Source: Sphingomonadaceae bacterium (GTDB lineage: Bacteria; Pseudomonadota; Alphaproteobacteria; Sphingomonadales; Sphingomonadaceae). Taken from it: a DNA stretch of 62,210 nucleotides. The notes beneath the pieces were generated by a model that was given only the letters and a program-made list of their open reading frames with translations, searched no databases and was not told the origin of the DNA. Below are positions 51,756 through 61,509 of the stretch, in pieces. The DNA lies in the NCBI GenBank assembly GCA_947476425.1, contig CANJQJ010000014.1, positions 1-62,210 of the forward strand, given 5' to 3'. Every line of letters starts with the position of its first letter. Position 1 is the stretch's first letter. A program made the position numbers and the translations under genes.

Positions 51756-53457
51756 GCGTCTCGGCCTTCCCGCCTGGATGCGTCACCGCGCCCTTCCAGG
51801 CCGGGCCGACATTCTGCGCAAAGCGCCACAGAGCGCCTGATTGATAATCATTGCTGCGCGGCTGCCACTTAGCGCGGCGGGCGGCGAGCACGTCATCCGC
51901 AACCTCGAGCTCGATCGTGCCCTTCTCGGCATCGATGCTGATGATATCGCCGTTCTCGACCAGTGCGATCGGGCCGCCCTCGGCCGCCTCGGGACCGACA
52001 TGGCCGATGCAGAAGCCACGCGTCGCGCCCGAAAAACGCCCGTCGGTGATCAGCGCGACCTTTTCGCCCATCCCCTGGCCGTAAAGCGCAGCGGTGGTCG
52101 ACAGCATCTCGCGCATGCCGGGACCGCCCTTGGGGCCTTCATAGCGGATCACGATCACCGCACCCTCGGCGATGTCGCGCGCTTCGACCGCCGCGAATGT
52201 ATCCTCCTCGCAATCGAACACCCGCGCCGGTCCGGTGAACTGGAGGCGGTGCATCCCGGCAACCTTCACGATCGCCCCGTCAGGCGCGAGCGAACCACGC
52301 AGGCCGACGACGCCGCCGGTCGGCGAAAGCGGCGCCTTCGCATCGTAGATCACCTTCTGGTCGGGGTTCCACGTCACCTCGTCGATATTCTCGGCGAGGG
52401 TCTTGCCGGTCACCGTCAGGCAATCGCCATGGAGCAGCCCCTCGGCGTGAAGCGTCTTCATCAGCATGTAGATGCCGCCTGCGTCGTACATGTCCTTGGC
52501 GACATACTTCCCACCGGGTTTCAAGTCGGCGATGTAAGGTGTTGTCTTGAATATCTCGGCAACGTCGAACAGGCTGAAATCGATGCCGACTTCATGCGCC
52601 ATGGCAGGAAGGTGCAACGCGCCGTTGGTCGATCCGCCGGTCGCGGCGACGATGCGGGCTGCATTCTCGAAGGCATCGCGGGTGCAGATGTCACGCGGGC
52701 GGATATTGCGTGCGAGCAATTCCATCACCTGGCGCCCGGCGGCACGGGCGATATCCTCGCGCTCCATATAAGGAGCTGGCATCATGTTGCTGTTCGGCAA
52801 CGATAATCCAATCGCCTCGGCAACGCATGCCATCGTATTCGCTGTATATTGGCCGCCGCATGCGCCATGCCCCGGACACGCGACCTTCTCGAGCGCGATG
52901 ACGTCCTTGAGCGGGCAGTTTCCGGCGGCATATTTGCCGACGACCTCGAACACGTCGACCACCGTGACGTCGCGATCCTGATAGCGTCCCGGCAGGATCG
53001 AGCCGCCATAGACGAAGATCGACGGAACGTTGAGGCGAAGCATCGCCATCATCATGCCGGGCAGCGATTTGTCGCAGCCGGCAAAGGCGACAAGCGCATC
53101 ATAGCAATGGCCGCGCACCGAGAGCTCGACCGAATCGGCGATCACTTCGCGGCTGACCAGCGAGCTCTTCATGCCCTGGTGACCCATCGCGATGCCGTCG
53201 GTCACGGTGATCGTGTTGAAGCGGAACGGCGTTCCCCCGCCCGCCTTGACGCCTTCGCGGCAGACATTGGCCTGGGGATCGAGCGCGGTATTGCACGGCG
53301 CCGAGTCATTGCCAGCGCTCACGATGCCGACGAACGGCTTGGCGATATCTTCCTCGGTCATCCCCATCGCATAATAATAGCTGCGGTGCGGCGCGCGCTC
53401 GGGCCCAACGGAGACGTGGCGGCTGGGGAGTTTCGTCTTGTCGAAGCTGTTGGTCAT
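51736..53457 (-). CDS. ilvD: Dihydroxy-acid dehydratase
   Basis: A 573-residue iron-sulfur dehydratase in valine, leucine and isoleucine synthesis. Cluster ligands and signature are visible: [25 protein letters not shown] and [17 protein letters not shown]. The C-terminal [21 protein letters not shown] segment is also conserved. The ATG of [11 protein letters not shown] has AGGAA 8 bases upstream; a 21-codon in-frame extension upstream looks non-coding and shows no branched-chain leader peptide. It begins a four-gene overlapping unit with the lipoprotein, nnr and methyltransferase. Confidence 0.97.
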   Translation of the reverse strand: MTNSFDKTKLPSRHVSVGPERAPHRSYYYAMGMTEEDIAKPFVGIVSAGNDSAPCNTALDPQANVCREGVKAGGGTPFRFNTITVTDGIAMGHQGMKSSLVSREVIADSVELSVRGHCYDALVAFAGCDKSLPGMMMAMLRLNVPSIFVYGGSILPGRYQDRDVTVVDVFEVVGKYAAGNCPLKDVIALEKVACPGHGACGGQYTANTMACVAEAIGLSLPNSNMMPAPYMEREDIARAAGRQVMELLARNIRPRDICTRDAFENAARIVAATGGSTNGALHLPAMAHEVGIDFSLFDVAEIFKTTPYIADLKPGGKYVAKDMYDAGGIYMLMKTLHAEGLLHGDCLTVTGKTLAENIDEVTWNPDQKVIYDAKAPLSPTGGVVGLRGSLAPDGAIVKVAGMHRLQFTGPARVFDCEEDTFAAVEARDIAEGAVIVIRYEGPKGGPGMREMLSTTAALYGQGMGEKVALITDGRFSGATRGFCIGHVGPEAAEGGPIALVENGDIISIDAEKGTIELEVADDVLAARRAKWQPRSNDYQSGALWRFAQNVGPAWKGAVTHPGGKAETHVYADI

Positions 53458-53514
53458 CGAAGAGTTCCTGTAGAGCGCCGTTGGTTTTTCGATCTGTTGA
53501 ATCGCTCCCTCGCC

Positions 53515-53626
53515 GTTCATCCTGAGGAGTGGCTGAGCACTTGTCGAAGACCCGTCTCGAAGGACCGCAACGCTGCCGTCCTTCGAGACGCCATTTCGAC
53601 AAGCTCAATGGCTCCTCAGGACGAAC
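53515..53626. repeat. Cruciform intergenic repeat (family B)
   Basis: A 112-bp copy related to the one at 41418. Outer arms GTTCATCCTGAGGAG and CTCCTCAGGACGAAC, inner perfect arms CCGTCTCGAAGGAC and GTCCTTCGAGACG around CGCAACGCTGCC. Middle arms pair GCACTTGTCGAAG with TTTCGACAAGCTC imperfectly. It lies in the ilvD upstream region, after the end of the N-formylglutamate amidohydrolase gene. Confidence 0.85.
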
Positions 53627-53682
53627 GGAGAGGGAGGGATTCAACCAAACGTCATCGCACCCTATTGGCGCGCACAACGCCT

Positions 53683-54414
53683 TCAGGCAAGTATTTCGGC
53701 GGTCCGCTCGATCACCGGCGCGAGGATTTCGGCCCAGTGGGCAACGCCAGCCGCATCGGAAACCAGATCCTGCCGAACCTCGAAGTTCAGATACGCGATG
53801 CCATTGCCCTCGGCATGACGGTTGACCGTCGCGTTGAGAAGCTTCCCCGAATAGGGAAGATTATCGCCGGTCACGACCCCCGCCGCCTCCAGCAACGGCA
53901 TCGCGATCCGGGCGCCGCGATCATCTTCATTGTAGAGCAGCCCGATCTGCCAGGGCCGCGGCTTGTCGCAAGTCGCCATCGCCGGGGTGAAGCTGTGCAG
54001 TGATATCAGCATCCTAGGACGATCTGTTGCGATCCTGTCGGCGACGGCATCATGATATGGGCTCCACCAGCGATCGATCCGTGCCCGTCGGCCGGGCTCG
54101 TCAAGCGCCTGGTTGCCGGGGATATCATAGCCATCGCTGTGGCGCGGGATCAGCCCCGGGGCATCGAGTTCGCGATTGAGATCGATCACCAGCCGCGAAA
54201 CCGCACCGAGATAACCGACACAACCGAACCGCGCGCAGATCGCCCGTGCCAGCGGGGCAACCCCGATATCGATCGCGACATGCTCGCCGAGCAGCCTTTC
54301 GGGAATGCCGAGCTCGATATCCCTGGGAACATGATTGGATGCGTGATCGCCGATCAGGATCAGCCGCCGGGCATCCCCTTCGATCAGCGTAGCGGGCAAG
54401 TTCGCTGGAGCCAT
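53683..54414 (-). CDS. N-formylglutamate amidohydrolase
   Basis: A 243-residue enzyme of the HutG-type N-formylglutamate amidohydrolase family, which frees glutamate from N-formylglutamate in histidine breakdown. The family segments LIGDHASNHVPRD, SRLVIDLNRELDAPGLIP and LISLHSFTPAM are visible; His and Glu in these are the probable zinc ligands. The ATG of MAPANLPATL is preceded by only a weak GAGA. Other hut genes are not in the window. A sigma-54-like promoter and a long hairpin lie in its 5' region. Confidence 0.88.
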   Translation of the reverse strand: MAPANLPATLIEGDARRLILIGDHASNHVPRDIELGIPERLLGEHVAIDIGVAPLARAICARFGCVGYLGAVSRLVIDLNRELDAPGLIPRHSDGYDIPGNQALDEPGRRARIDRWWSPYHDAVADRIATDRPRMLISLHSFTPAMATCDKPRPWQIGLLYNEDDRGARIAMPLLEAAGVVTGDNLPYSGKLLNATVNRHAEGNGIAYLNFEVRQDLVSDAAGVAHWAEILAPVIERTAEILA

Positions 54415-54454
54415 TCGCCGTTTCTCGCAGCCCGGATCCGCGCGGTCAAGAAAG

Positions 54455-54487
54455 GTGGCGTGGCATTTGGGGGAAATGCCACGCCAC
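54455..54487 (-). terminator. Perfect 14-bp hairpin, terminator-like on the minus strand
   Basis: Arms GTGGCGTGGCATTT and AAATGCCACGCCAC enclose a 5-base loop. On the minus strand it is followed by CTTTCTTG, a T-rich but interrupted run. It is 41 bases before the amidohydrolase start codon. It could end the ispE transcript, end a short RNA begun at the sigma-54-like site about 80 bases upstream, or act as an attenuator. Confidence 0.55.
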
Positions 54488-54576
54488 ACCAGGATGATGC
54501 GAACCTCGCACGGAAGCCGGACCATCGGCGAGCGACCCGGCAAAAAAAGCACCGGCTGGCCCGTCGAACATAGCAT

Positions 54577-54594
54577 CCGCAAACGGCGTGCCAG
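54577..54594 (-). promoter_or_regulatory. Sigma-54-type promoter match
   Basis: On the minus strand CTGGCACGCCGTTTGCGG matches the RpoN consensus TGGCACG-N4-TTGC at all 11 specified bases, with GG-N10-GC spacing. A transcript would begin near 54567 and run toward the N-formylglutamate amidohydrolase 150 bases away. That enzyme's link to nitrogen catabolism makes such control reasonable. No enhancer-binding site was identified. Confidence 0.5.
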
Positions 54595-54737
54595 ATGACC
54601 GAGGCGCGTTTCGATCGCTCCTGCGAGACCGGCTATCTCGCCATTCTTCAGCGCCGTAGCGTGAAAAAATATTCTGGACTGCGGTTGCAGCGCTTTGTTG
54701 GCAGCGATTGGCATTGTCCCGATCCGGGACATATGCT

Positions 54738-55562
54738 TCAGATCAGTATCGTTTTGAGACGCCAGCATTCGGGCATAGCGGCTGCGATCGCGCCGTCCGC
54801 CGAGTCCCGCGCGGCGATATCATCGAACAGCGCAAAGCAGGTCGCGCCCGATCCGGACATCCGTGCGAGGCGCACTCCCGGCTGCGCCCGGAGCAGTGCG
54901 ACGAGCGCATCAATTACAGGTGCCAGCTTGCGCGCCGGTGCTTCCAGATCGTTGCGCCCGGACAGCGCCGAGGCGATAGCCGGTCCCTCGACCAGCGCGC
55001 CGCGATCGATCCCGTCCCATGCCGCAAACACCGGTCCGGTTGGCACCGCCACGCCGGGATTGACGAGCAGCAGCGGCATATCGGCAAGCTCCGGATCGTC
55101 GATTTCCACCAGGACGTCGCCCCGTCCAGTGCCGCGACAGCTGCGCGAGATCAGGCATGCGGGCACGTCGGCCCCCAGCGAAGCCGCGATCGCCGTCGTC
55201 CGTGCGTCCTCTCGCGGCAAATCCCACAGCCGCGAGAGCAGGCGCAGCGCGGCGGCGGCATCTGCCGACCCCCCGCCAATGCCGGATGCGATCGGCAAGC
55301 GCTTGTCGAGCGCGAGCGCGGCGCCTGTCGCGACCCCGTAGGCGGCCTGCAGCGATCGCGCGGCGCGCAGGACGAGATTATCGCCCTCGCCCGCCAGCGC
55401 GGCACCAAATGGGCCGCTGATCGAAAGACTGAGCGTTTCAGCAGGCGTTGCTGTCAACCGATCGCCGTCGGCCGCGAACGCGAACAATGTCTCTATATCG
55501 TGATAGCCGTCCGCGTTGCGCGCCCGGACGTGCAAGGCGAGATTGATCTTGGCGTAGGCCAT
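54738..55562 (-). CDS. ispE: 4-diphosphocytidyl-2-C-methyl-D-erythritol kinase
   Basis: A 274-residue GHMP kinase in the MEP pathway to isoprenoid precursors. It opens AYAKINLALHVRARNADGYH, with the catalytic Lys and His, has the ATP loop PIASGIGGGSADAAAAL and ends with the GHMP C-terminal MSGSGATCFALFDD. The ATG MAYAKIN is used; a TTG 12 codons earlier overlaps the end of the upstream TPR gene and is the alternative. It follows the TPR gene at 29 bases and is co-oriented. Confidence 0.93.
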   Translation of the reverse strand: MAYAKINLALHVRARNADGYHDIETLFAFAADGDRLTATPAETLSLSISGPFGAALAGEGDNLVLRAARSLQAAYGVATGAALALDKRLPIASGIGGGSADAAAALRLLSRLWDLPREDARTTAIAASLGADVPACLISRSCRGTGRGDVLVEIDDPELADMPLLLVNPGVAVPTGPVFAAWDGIDRGALVEGPAIASALSGRNDLEAPARKLAPVIDALVALLRAQPGVRLARMSGSGATCFALFDDIAARDSADGAIAAAMPECWRLKTILI

Positions 55563-55591
55563 CTCGGCATCTTCGATCCCGACATCTTCAA

Positions 55592-57271
55592 TCAAGGTTC
55601 CAACCCGACGTCGAGCTTGTGCGACAATCTCGGGCTGGCTTTCTTGTCGGCAGTGACCAGCGCCGCTGCCCATGCGTAGCGCGCCTCGATCTTGCGGCCT
55701 GCGGTCCAATAGGCATCGCCCAGATGCTCGTTGATTTCTGATCCGCCCGGATCGCCTTCGGCCGCAGCCTCGAGTTTGTCGATCGCGGCAGGGAGATTGC
55801 CTTCGAGGTAGAAGGCCCAGCCAAGCGAATCGGTGATCGCAGCATCGCCGGGCTTGAGATCATAGGCTTTCTCGATCAGCGCTCGCGCCGCCGGGATATT
55901 TTCGCGACGCTCCAGCTGGGCATAGCCGAGATAGTTGAGCACCACCGCCTGGTCGGGCGACAGGGCCGCTGCCTTTTCAAGCGCTGCCTTCGCCTCGGGC
56001 CACTTCCCGGACTGTTCAAGAGCACTGCCATAAAGCAGCCAGAGCGTACCCGGACCATCGGCATCACCAGGCTTGGCGTCGATCTGGTCGATCGCCTTGC
56101 GATACGCGACCGCAGCCTCGGCTGGCTGGCCCATCCGATTGTAGATATCGCCGAGCAGCGACCATTCGGAAATCGAGACATCGGGGCCCGACGTCGCGGC
56201 CTTCATCATGTCGAGCGCGTCTTGATTGGCCTGGCGCGCGAGCAGGATTCGAATACGCGTGATCCGGGCCGAGAGCGCCAGCGGCCCGTCAGTCGGCATG
56301 TGGGCAAGCGCCGATAAAGCCGCGTCATGGCGATCCGCCGCCGCAAGCAGCTGGGCAGCCGCAAGCCAGGATTCCGGATTCCCGGGTGACGCGAATGTTG
56401 CGAGCCGTGCCAGTACCGGCGAAAGCGGGGTCACCCGCTCGCGATTGACGTCGACTGCCACGCGGATCAGCAGTTCGGAGAGCCCGAACGCCGGATCGAT
56501 CGCTGGCGCCGCCACCCGCTTTGCGGAGCGTATGGACTGGGCAGCGGCAACCAGCGCTGCCTCGTCGCCTTCGAGCATCCCCAGTGCCGCGTCGCGCTTG
56601 CCGCCGGCCGCGAGCGCCTGCGCCGCCATCACGCGAAGGTGGAGGTCGCGGACATTCGATCCGGTCGCGAGCTTGCGGATGATCTCGGCGCCATCATCGG
56701 CCCTGCCCCGCGCGAGCAGCATCAATGCCTTGTTCTCGGCGGCATAGACCGCAGCCGATCCGCCACCGCTTACTATGATCTTGGTCCAGGGTTCGGCATC
56801 GCCGGATCCAAGCGCAATCCAGCCGCGAAGGATCGGCGAGAGGAACGAGAAGGCCTGGTCCTTGTCGATCCGCGCGACGATTGCGGACGCCTTCTTCCAG
56901 TCGGACGACGTGAAGCTGTCGACGAGCAGCATGAGCAGCCCGTCGGGCGGCAGCGCGCCGCCGGCGTCGAGGATCCGGATCGCGCGCTGGGCGAGCGCGC
57001 GATCCCCGGCCACCACTGCCTCGCGATACGTCCGCGAAGCGAGCTGGACATCGCCCGGATCGGCGGCAAGCGCCCCTGCAAACTGCGTTGCCGCCAGCTC
57101 GGGCTGCCCCGCCGCATCGGCCGCCTGTGCGCGGACATAATGGGTGAAGCCGGAGAACTCGCTGGACCGTATCGCACCCGCCGGCGCGGCGAACATCAGC
57201 CCCGCGCAAACGGCAGTGCCAAGCAGGCCTCGCCAGGTTCGATGCGTGCCTTCGCAATCACATATTGGGAT
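55592..57271 (-). CDS. Exported TPR protein without an ordinary start codon
   Basis: About 559 residues of tetratricopeptide repeats, clearest in the C-terminal third (DIYNRMGQPAEAAVAYRKAI; WPEAKAALEKAAALSPDQAV; AINEHLGDAYWTAG-like). A hydrophobic export segment, RTWRGLLGTAVCAGLMFAAP, precedes the mature part. No ATG, GTG or TTG is in frame between the ETF-QO stop region and this segment. GGAGG at 57280-57284 is well spaced for in-frame ATC (57271) or ATT (57274), so a rare start is possible. A one-base change after the out-of-frame TTG at 57257 (TTG-CGA-AGG, M-R-R) would also restore a normal signal peptide. The start given is provisional. Confidence 0.7.
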   Translation of the reverse strand: MPICDCEGTHRTWRGLLGTAVCAGLMFAAPAGAIRSSEFSGFTHYVRAQAADAAGQPELAATQFAGALAADPGDVQLASRTYREAVVAGDRALAQRAIRILDAGGALPPDGLLMLLVDSFTSSDWKKASAIVARIDKDQAFSFLSPILRGWIALGSGDAEPWTKIIVSGGGSAAVYAAENKALMLLARGRADDGAEIIRKLATGSNVRDLHLRVMAAQALAAGGKRDAALGMLEGDEAALVAAAQSIRSAKRVAAPAIDPAFGLSELLIRVAVDVNRERVTPLSPVLARLATFASPGNPESWLAAAQLLAAADRHDAALSALAHMPTDGPLALSARITRIRILLARQANQDALDMMKAATSGPDVSISEWSLLGDIYNRMGQPAEAAVAYRKAIDQIDAKPGDADGPGTLWLLYGSALEQSGKWPEAKAALEKAAALSPDQAVVLNYLGYAQLERRENIPAARALIEKAYDLKPGDAAITDSLGWAFYLEGNLPAAIDKLEAAAEGDPGGSEINEHLGDAYWTAGRKIEARYAWAAALVTADKKASPRLSHKLDVGLEP

Positions 57272-58907
57272 AATTGGGACCTCCGCCGCCCTCGGGGACG
57301 ACCCATGTGATGTTCTGGGTAGGATCCTTGATGTCGCAGGTCTTGCAGTGGACGCAATTCTGCGCGTTGATCTGCAGCCTTGGGGCACTTTCATCCAGTC
57401 CGACGATTTCATAGACACCTGCCGGACAATAGCGCTGCTCGGGCGCATCATAAAGAGCCAGATTCACCTCGATCGGAACCGAGGCGTCCTTGAGCGTCAG
57501 GTGGCAGGGCTGGTCCTCCTCGTGATTGGTGTTCGACAGGAACACCGAGGAGAGCCGATCGAAACTGATGACGCCATCCGGCCGCGGATATTTGATCGGC
57601 TTGACCATATCCTTGCGCCACAGCGTGTCGTGATCGCTGTGAGTCTTGAGCGTGAACGGCAGCCCGATGTGGAGGTAGCGCATCCACATGTCGGTGCCCG
57701 CCACCAGCGTTCCGCCCATCGGGCCGAACTTGGCGATCGCCGGCTCCGCATTGCGGACCATCTTGAGTTCCTTGGCGACCCAGCTGTTGTTGAGCGCTTC
57801 GGGATAGGCGGCGAGCTCGTCGCCCGAACGATCCGCGACGACGGCATCGAAGGCCGCATCGGCTGCCAGCATCCCCGATTTCATCGCGGTATGGCTGCCC
57901 TTGATTCGCGGCACGTTGACAAAGCCAGCCGAGCAACCGATCAGCGCGCCACCCGGGAAGGTGAGCTTCGGGATCGCCTGCCAGCCGCCCTCGTTGATTG
58001 CCCGCGCGCCATAGCTGATGCGTCGGCCGCCCTCGAGGATAGTGCGGATTTCCGGATGCTGCTTCCAGCGCTGGAATTCCTCGAACGGCGAGAGATGCGG
58101 ATTCTTGTAGCCGAGCCCGACCACGAAGCCGAGCGCGACCTGCCCGTTCGCCTGGTGATACAGGAAGCCACCGCCCACCTCGTCGGTAAGCGGCCAGCCC
58201 TGGGTGTGGATGACACGGCCGGGAACATGCTTTTCCGGGGTGATGTCCCAAAGTTCCTTGAGGCCGATTCCATAGGTTTGGGGCTCGCTGTCAGCCTCGA
58301 GCGCGAAGATCCGCTTCAATTCCTTGGAGAGATGACCGCGCACGCCCTCGGCGAAGAAGGTGTAGCGGGCGTGAAGCTCCATGCCGGGCATGTGATCGGG
58401 CTTGAAGCTGCCGTCCTTCGCCACGCCCATGTCGCCGGTCGCGACGCCCTTGACCGAGCCGTCGTCGTTGAACAGCACCTCGGCGGCGGCAAAGCCCGGG
58501 AATATCTCGACGCCAAGCGCCTCGGCCTGTCCGGCCATCCAGCGACAGAGATTGCCGAGCGAGACCGTGTAGGTGCCCTTGTTGTTCATGAAGGGCGGCA
58601 TCAGGATGTGCGGAAACGCGTATTTCTTCTTTTCGGTGAGCACCCAATGCTGGTTGTCGACCACGGGCACCGTCATCGGGCTATCGAGTTCGCGCCAGTT
58701 CGGTATCAGCTCGTCGAGCGCGATCGGATCGACCACGGCGCCTGAAAGGATATGCGCACCGACCTCCGAGCCCTTTTCAAGGACGCAAACCGAAAGCTCG
58801 CGTCCAGCGGCCTCGGCACGCTGCTTGAGGCGAATCGCTGCGGCGAGGCCCGAAGGTCCCGCGCCCACGATCACCACGTCGTAATTCATCGATTCCCGCG
58901 CCGACAT
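57258..58907 (-). CDS. Electron-transfer flavoprotein-ubiquinone oxidoreductase
   Basis: A 549-residue flavoprotein that passes electrons from ETF to ubiquinone in fatty- and amino-acid oxidation. The FAD dinucleotide fold is DVVIVGAGPSGLAAAIRL. The C-terminal [4Fe-4S] region is NCVHCKTCDIKDPTQNI with an earlier Cys in RYCPAGVYEI. The conserved GCSAGFVNVPRIKGSHTAMKSG segment is also visible. The ATG MSARESMNYD has GGGAG before it. The end overlaps the start region of the TPR gene. Confidence 0.97.
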   Translation of the reverse strand: MSARESMNYDVVIVGAGPSGLAAAIRLKQRAEAAGRELSVCVLEKGSEVGAHILSGAVVDPIALDELIPNWRELDSPMTVPVVDNQHWVLTEKKKYAFPHILMPPFMNNKGTYTVSLGNLCRWMAGQAEALGVEIFPGFAAAEVLFNDDGSVKGVATGDMGVAKDGSFKPDHMPGMELHARYTFFAEGVRGHLSKELKRIFALEADSEPQTYGIGLKELWDITPEKHVPGRVIHTQGWPLTDEVGGGFLYHQANGQVALGFVVGLGYKNPHLSPFEEFQRWKQHPEIRTILEGGRRISYGARAINEGGWQAIPKLTFPGGALIGCSAGFVNVPRIKGSHTAMKSGMLAADAAFDAVVADRSGDELAAYPEALNNSWVAKELKMVRNAEPAIAKFGPMGGTLVAGTDMWMRYLHIGLPFTLKTHSDHDTLWRKDMVKPIKYPRPDGVISFDRLSSVFLSNTNHEEDQPCHLTLKDASVPIEVNLALYDAPEQRYCPAGVYEIVGLDESAPRLQINAQNCVHCKTCDIKDPTQNITWVVPEGGGGPNYPNM

Positions 58908-59014
58908 TGTCGCTCCCACTTATCTTGTTCCAGTCGTCGTACCGCGCAAACGGCCTGGCATAAAGGCGGTGCCTTCAGATTGACCCCTCCGTCAACACTC
59001 CCCTTAATAGAAAC

Positions 59015-59725
59015 GTGGGGGCACTTCTTGCAAATCGAGGCGAAGGCCTCCTCGAAAGCACACTCAGCTGGTGGCAACTGGCCGGGGTTGATGTGGTGGT
59101 TGACGACGCGCCCCGCAACTGGCTCCTGCCGATCGCACGCCCAGTCCCGATAGCGCCGGCGGACCATGCCCCGGCGCTCGACCAGGCCGTCTCAAACGAT
59201 ATTCCCGAAACGCTTGAAGCACTTACGGCATGGCTTTCGGATCCAGCGAACCTGCCCGAACTCGGCCCCGATCGGCTTGCCGCGTCGGGATCGACTGCAT
59301 CGGGCATCATGGTCCTCACCGACATGCCCGATCCGGACGAACCGCGCCTTGCCAAATTGCTCGACGGCATGCTCTCGGCGATCGGCCAAAATCGCGAATC
59401 CGTCTACCTCGCTCACCTCGCGCCCGCCCGTCCACCCGGCGGCATTCTCGATTCGCGAACCGAAGCAGAACTGGCGTCCATCGCCCGTCGGCACGTCGCC
59501 CTCGCCGCCCCTCGCATGCTGCTCCTGATGGGCGATGCGACGACCCGTGCACTGATCGGGACGGGGTTCGCCCAGGCACGCGGCAAAGCGCACCAGCTTA
59601 ACCTCGACGGCAGGGATATTGTGGCAATAGCTACTTTCCATCCGCGCTTCCTGATCAAGCAGCCCGCTCGCAAGGCGGACGCCTGGAAGGATTTGCGGCT
59701 CATGCTGGAGACATTCGAATCGTGA
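59015..59725 (+). CDS. Uracil-DNA-glycosylase-like protein without Fe-S cysteines
   Basis: A 236-residue protein with the outline of the family 4/5 uracil-DNA glycosylase fold (RMLLLMGDATTRALIG; IVAIATFHPRFLIKQP). The usual active-site loop GEAPGxxED is replaced by TDMPDPDEPRLAKLL, and it has no Cys, so it cannot hold the [4Fe-4S] cluster of family 4 enzymes. Activity on uracil is uncertain. GTG is used as start, without a good ribosome site. The stop overlaps the transglycosylase start (GTGA). Confidence 0.7.
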   Translation: MGALLANRGEGLLESTLSWWQLAGVDVVVDDAPRNWLLPIARPVPIAPADHAPALDQAVSNDIPETLEALTAWLSDPANLPELGPDRLAASGSTASGIMVLTDMPDPDEPRLAKLLDGMLSAIGQNRESVYLAHLAPARPPGGILDSRTEAELASIARRHVALAAPRMLLLMGDATTRALIGTGFAQARGKAHQLNLDGRDIVAIATFHPRFLIKQPARKADAWKDLRLMLETFES

Positions 59726-61509
59726 TTCGTAAAGCGTTGCTTGCCCCCGTCCTGTCGTGTGTCCTGTCGGCCGCCGCGCTGTCGCCGGCGCTCGCTGCAA
59801 GCGACACCCCGGTCGACGGCCTGCCTTCGCTCGTCGTCACCGCGCCGAACGCGATCCCCTTGCAGCTTCGCGCCGGCGAGCGGGACCAGTATCGCGCCAT
59901 TTTCGCAGCGATCCGCTCGCATGAATGGGGCGATGCCACGCAGCGGCTCGACGCTATGCCCGAGGGATTGCTGACCCCATTCGCACGCGCCGAACTGATC
60001 CTCGCCAAGGGCTCCCCGCGCGTTGCAAACGATCCGCTTGCATCGCTGCTCAACCGGGGCCCCGAGCTTCCGCAGGCCGCCGAACTCCTCCGCCTCGCGA
60101 AAACGCGCGGCATCGATGCGCTTCCAGACCTGCCCGAGGAACATGATCTCGTCCGCATCGCCGGCGCATCGCGCCGCGGTTCGGCCCGCACCACACGCAG
60201 CGACGTGATCGCAGTCGAGCTCGCGCCGAAAATCCAGGCGCTCACCAAGGCTGACAAGCCGCTCGACGCAGAAGCACTTCTACTCACCCGCGCCGCCGAG
60301 CTTTCCCCCGAGGCGCTGACCGAATGGAAGCAGCGCATCGCCTGGTCCTTCTACCTCACCGGCGATGACATCAACGCTCGTCGCCTCGCCGCCGAAGCCG
60401 CCGCCGGTTCGGGCGAATGGGCCGTCCAGGGCGCCTGGGTCGCTGGCCTCGCTGCGTGGCGCCAGAAGGATTATGCCGCCGCCAGTGCGTCGTTCGACGT
60501 CGTGACCACGCAAGGCCGCGACTATGAGACTCGCGCCGCCGGGCTGTTCTGGTCGGCCCGCGCCGATACTGCCGCCGGCCGCTTCGAACGGGTCCAGGCC
60601 AAGTTGCGCACTGCCTCGCGCCTGCCCGAAACCTTCTACGGCCTCCTCGCCTGCAGCTCGCTCGGCCTGAAGCTCCCCGCGACCGCACCCGATATCGGCC
60701 CGGTAGCGGCAGAATGGCAGGGCATTGCCCGCTTCCCCAACGTCCGCGTCGCAGCCGCGCTCACCGAAATCGGCGAGGATGCCTATGCCGATCAGCTGCT
60801 CCGCCATCAGGCGCGCATCGGCACGGCCGGCACGCACGGCGCGCTTCTCCACCTTGCCGAGCGACTGGCCTTGCCATCCGCACAGCTCTGGCTGGCACGC
60901 AACGGACCTGCCGGCGAAGCCACGCCGGTCGCCGCACGCTATCCGACCCCGGCCTGGGCGCCGCAGAGCGGCTGGCGAGTCGATCCGGCGCTGATCTATG
61001 CCCATGCGCTCCAGGAATCGCAGTTCCGCACCGATGCCGTCAGCTCTTCAGGCGCGATGGGGCTGATGCAGCTGATGCCCGCCACCGCCCAGCTGATCGC
61101 CCGCCACAAGGGCGAAAGCGTCGATCGCAGCCAGCTCGCCCGTCCGGCGGTCTCGTTCGAATATGGCCAGTCCTATCTCGAGATGCTTCGCGATATGCCG
61201 ATCACGCAGGGCCTGCTCCCCAAGATCATCGCTGCCTATAATGCCGGGCCCGGCGCGATCGTGGCGTGGAAGGACAAGGTCAAGGACGGCGGCGATCCGC
61301 TGATCTTCATCGAATCGATCCCCTATGCGGAAACGCGCGGCTATGTCGCGATTGTGCTTCGCAATTACTGGATGTACCACCGCAGCCAGGGCAACAGCCC
61401 GCCAAGCCTCAAGGCGCTCGCGCAGGGCATGTGGCCCCGCTTCCCGGGCCTGCCCGGCAAGACCGCGATCCGCATCGACAACATCGTGGAAACCGCCCGT
61501 GCCGATTGA
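59722..61509 (+). CDS. Soluble lytic murein transglycosylase
   Basis: A 595-residue exported enzyme that cuts glycan strands to 1,6-anhydro-MurNAc ends. A signal peptide is visible ([20 protein letters not shown]). An alpha-helical superhelical domain (residues ~50-400) precedes the SLT domain: catalytic Glu in [16 protein letters not shown], then [17 protein letters not shown], and [14 protein letters not shown] and [17 protein letters not shown]. This architecture matches Slt70-like enzymes. The GTG start overlaps the UDG-like gene by 4 bases, and moaB begins inside its last codons. Confidence 0.94.
   Translation: MIRKALLAPVLSCVLSAAALSPALAASDTPVDGLPSLVVTAPNAIPLQLRAGERDQYRAIFAAIRSHEWGDATQRLDAMPEGLLTPFARAELILAKGSPRVANDPLASLLNRGPELPQAAELLRLAKTRGIDALPDLPEEHDLVRIAGASRRGSARTTRSDVIAVELAPKIQALTKADKPLDAEALLLTRAAELSPEALTEWKQRIAWSFYLTGDDINARRLAAEAAAGSGEWAVQGAWVAGLAAWRQKDYAAASASFDVVTTQGRDYETRAAGLFWSARADTAAGRFERVQAKLRTASRLPETFYGLLACSSLGLKLPATAPDIGPVAAEWQGIARFPNVRVAAALTEIGEDAYADQLLRHQARIGTAGTHGALLHLAERLALPSAQLWLARNGPAGEATPVAARYPTPAWAPQSGWRVDPALIYAHALQESQFRTDAVSSSGAMGLMQLMPATAQLIARHKGESVDRSQLARPAVSFEYGQSYLEMLRDMPITQGLLPKIIAAYNAGPGAIVAWKDKVKDGGDPLIFIESIPYAETRGYVAIVLRNYWMYHRSQGNSPPSLKALAQGMWPRFPGLPGKTAIRIDNIVETARAD

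Larger units (their letters stand above)
54415..54737 (-). other. Gene-free stretch between ispE and the amidohydrolase
   Basis: Reading frames here have no family likeness, so I see no gene in these 323 bases. On the minus strand it holds, in order, a sigma-54-type promoter match (54577-54594), about 90 bases of undistinguished sequence, and a perfect 14-bp hairpin (54455-54487). It could be a long leader for the amidohydrolase or encode a short RNA. Confidence 0.6.

Noticed and set aside
53458-53514. Branched-chain amino-acid attenuator before ilvD
   Set aside because: The short upstream in-frame extension has no run of Leu, Ile or Val codons and no terminator/antiterminator pair; only the family-B repeat is nearby.
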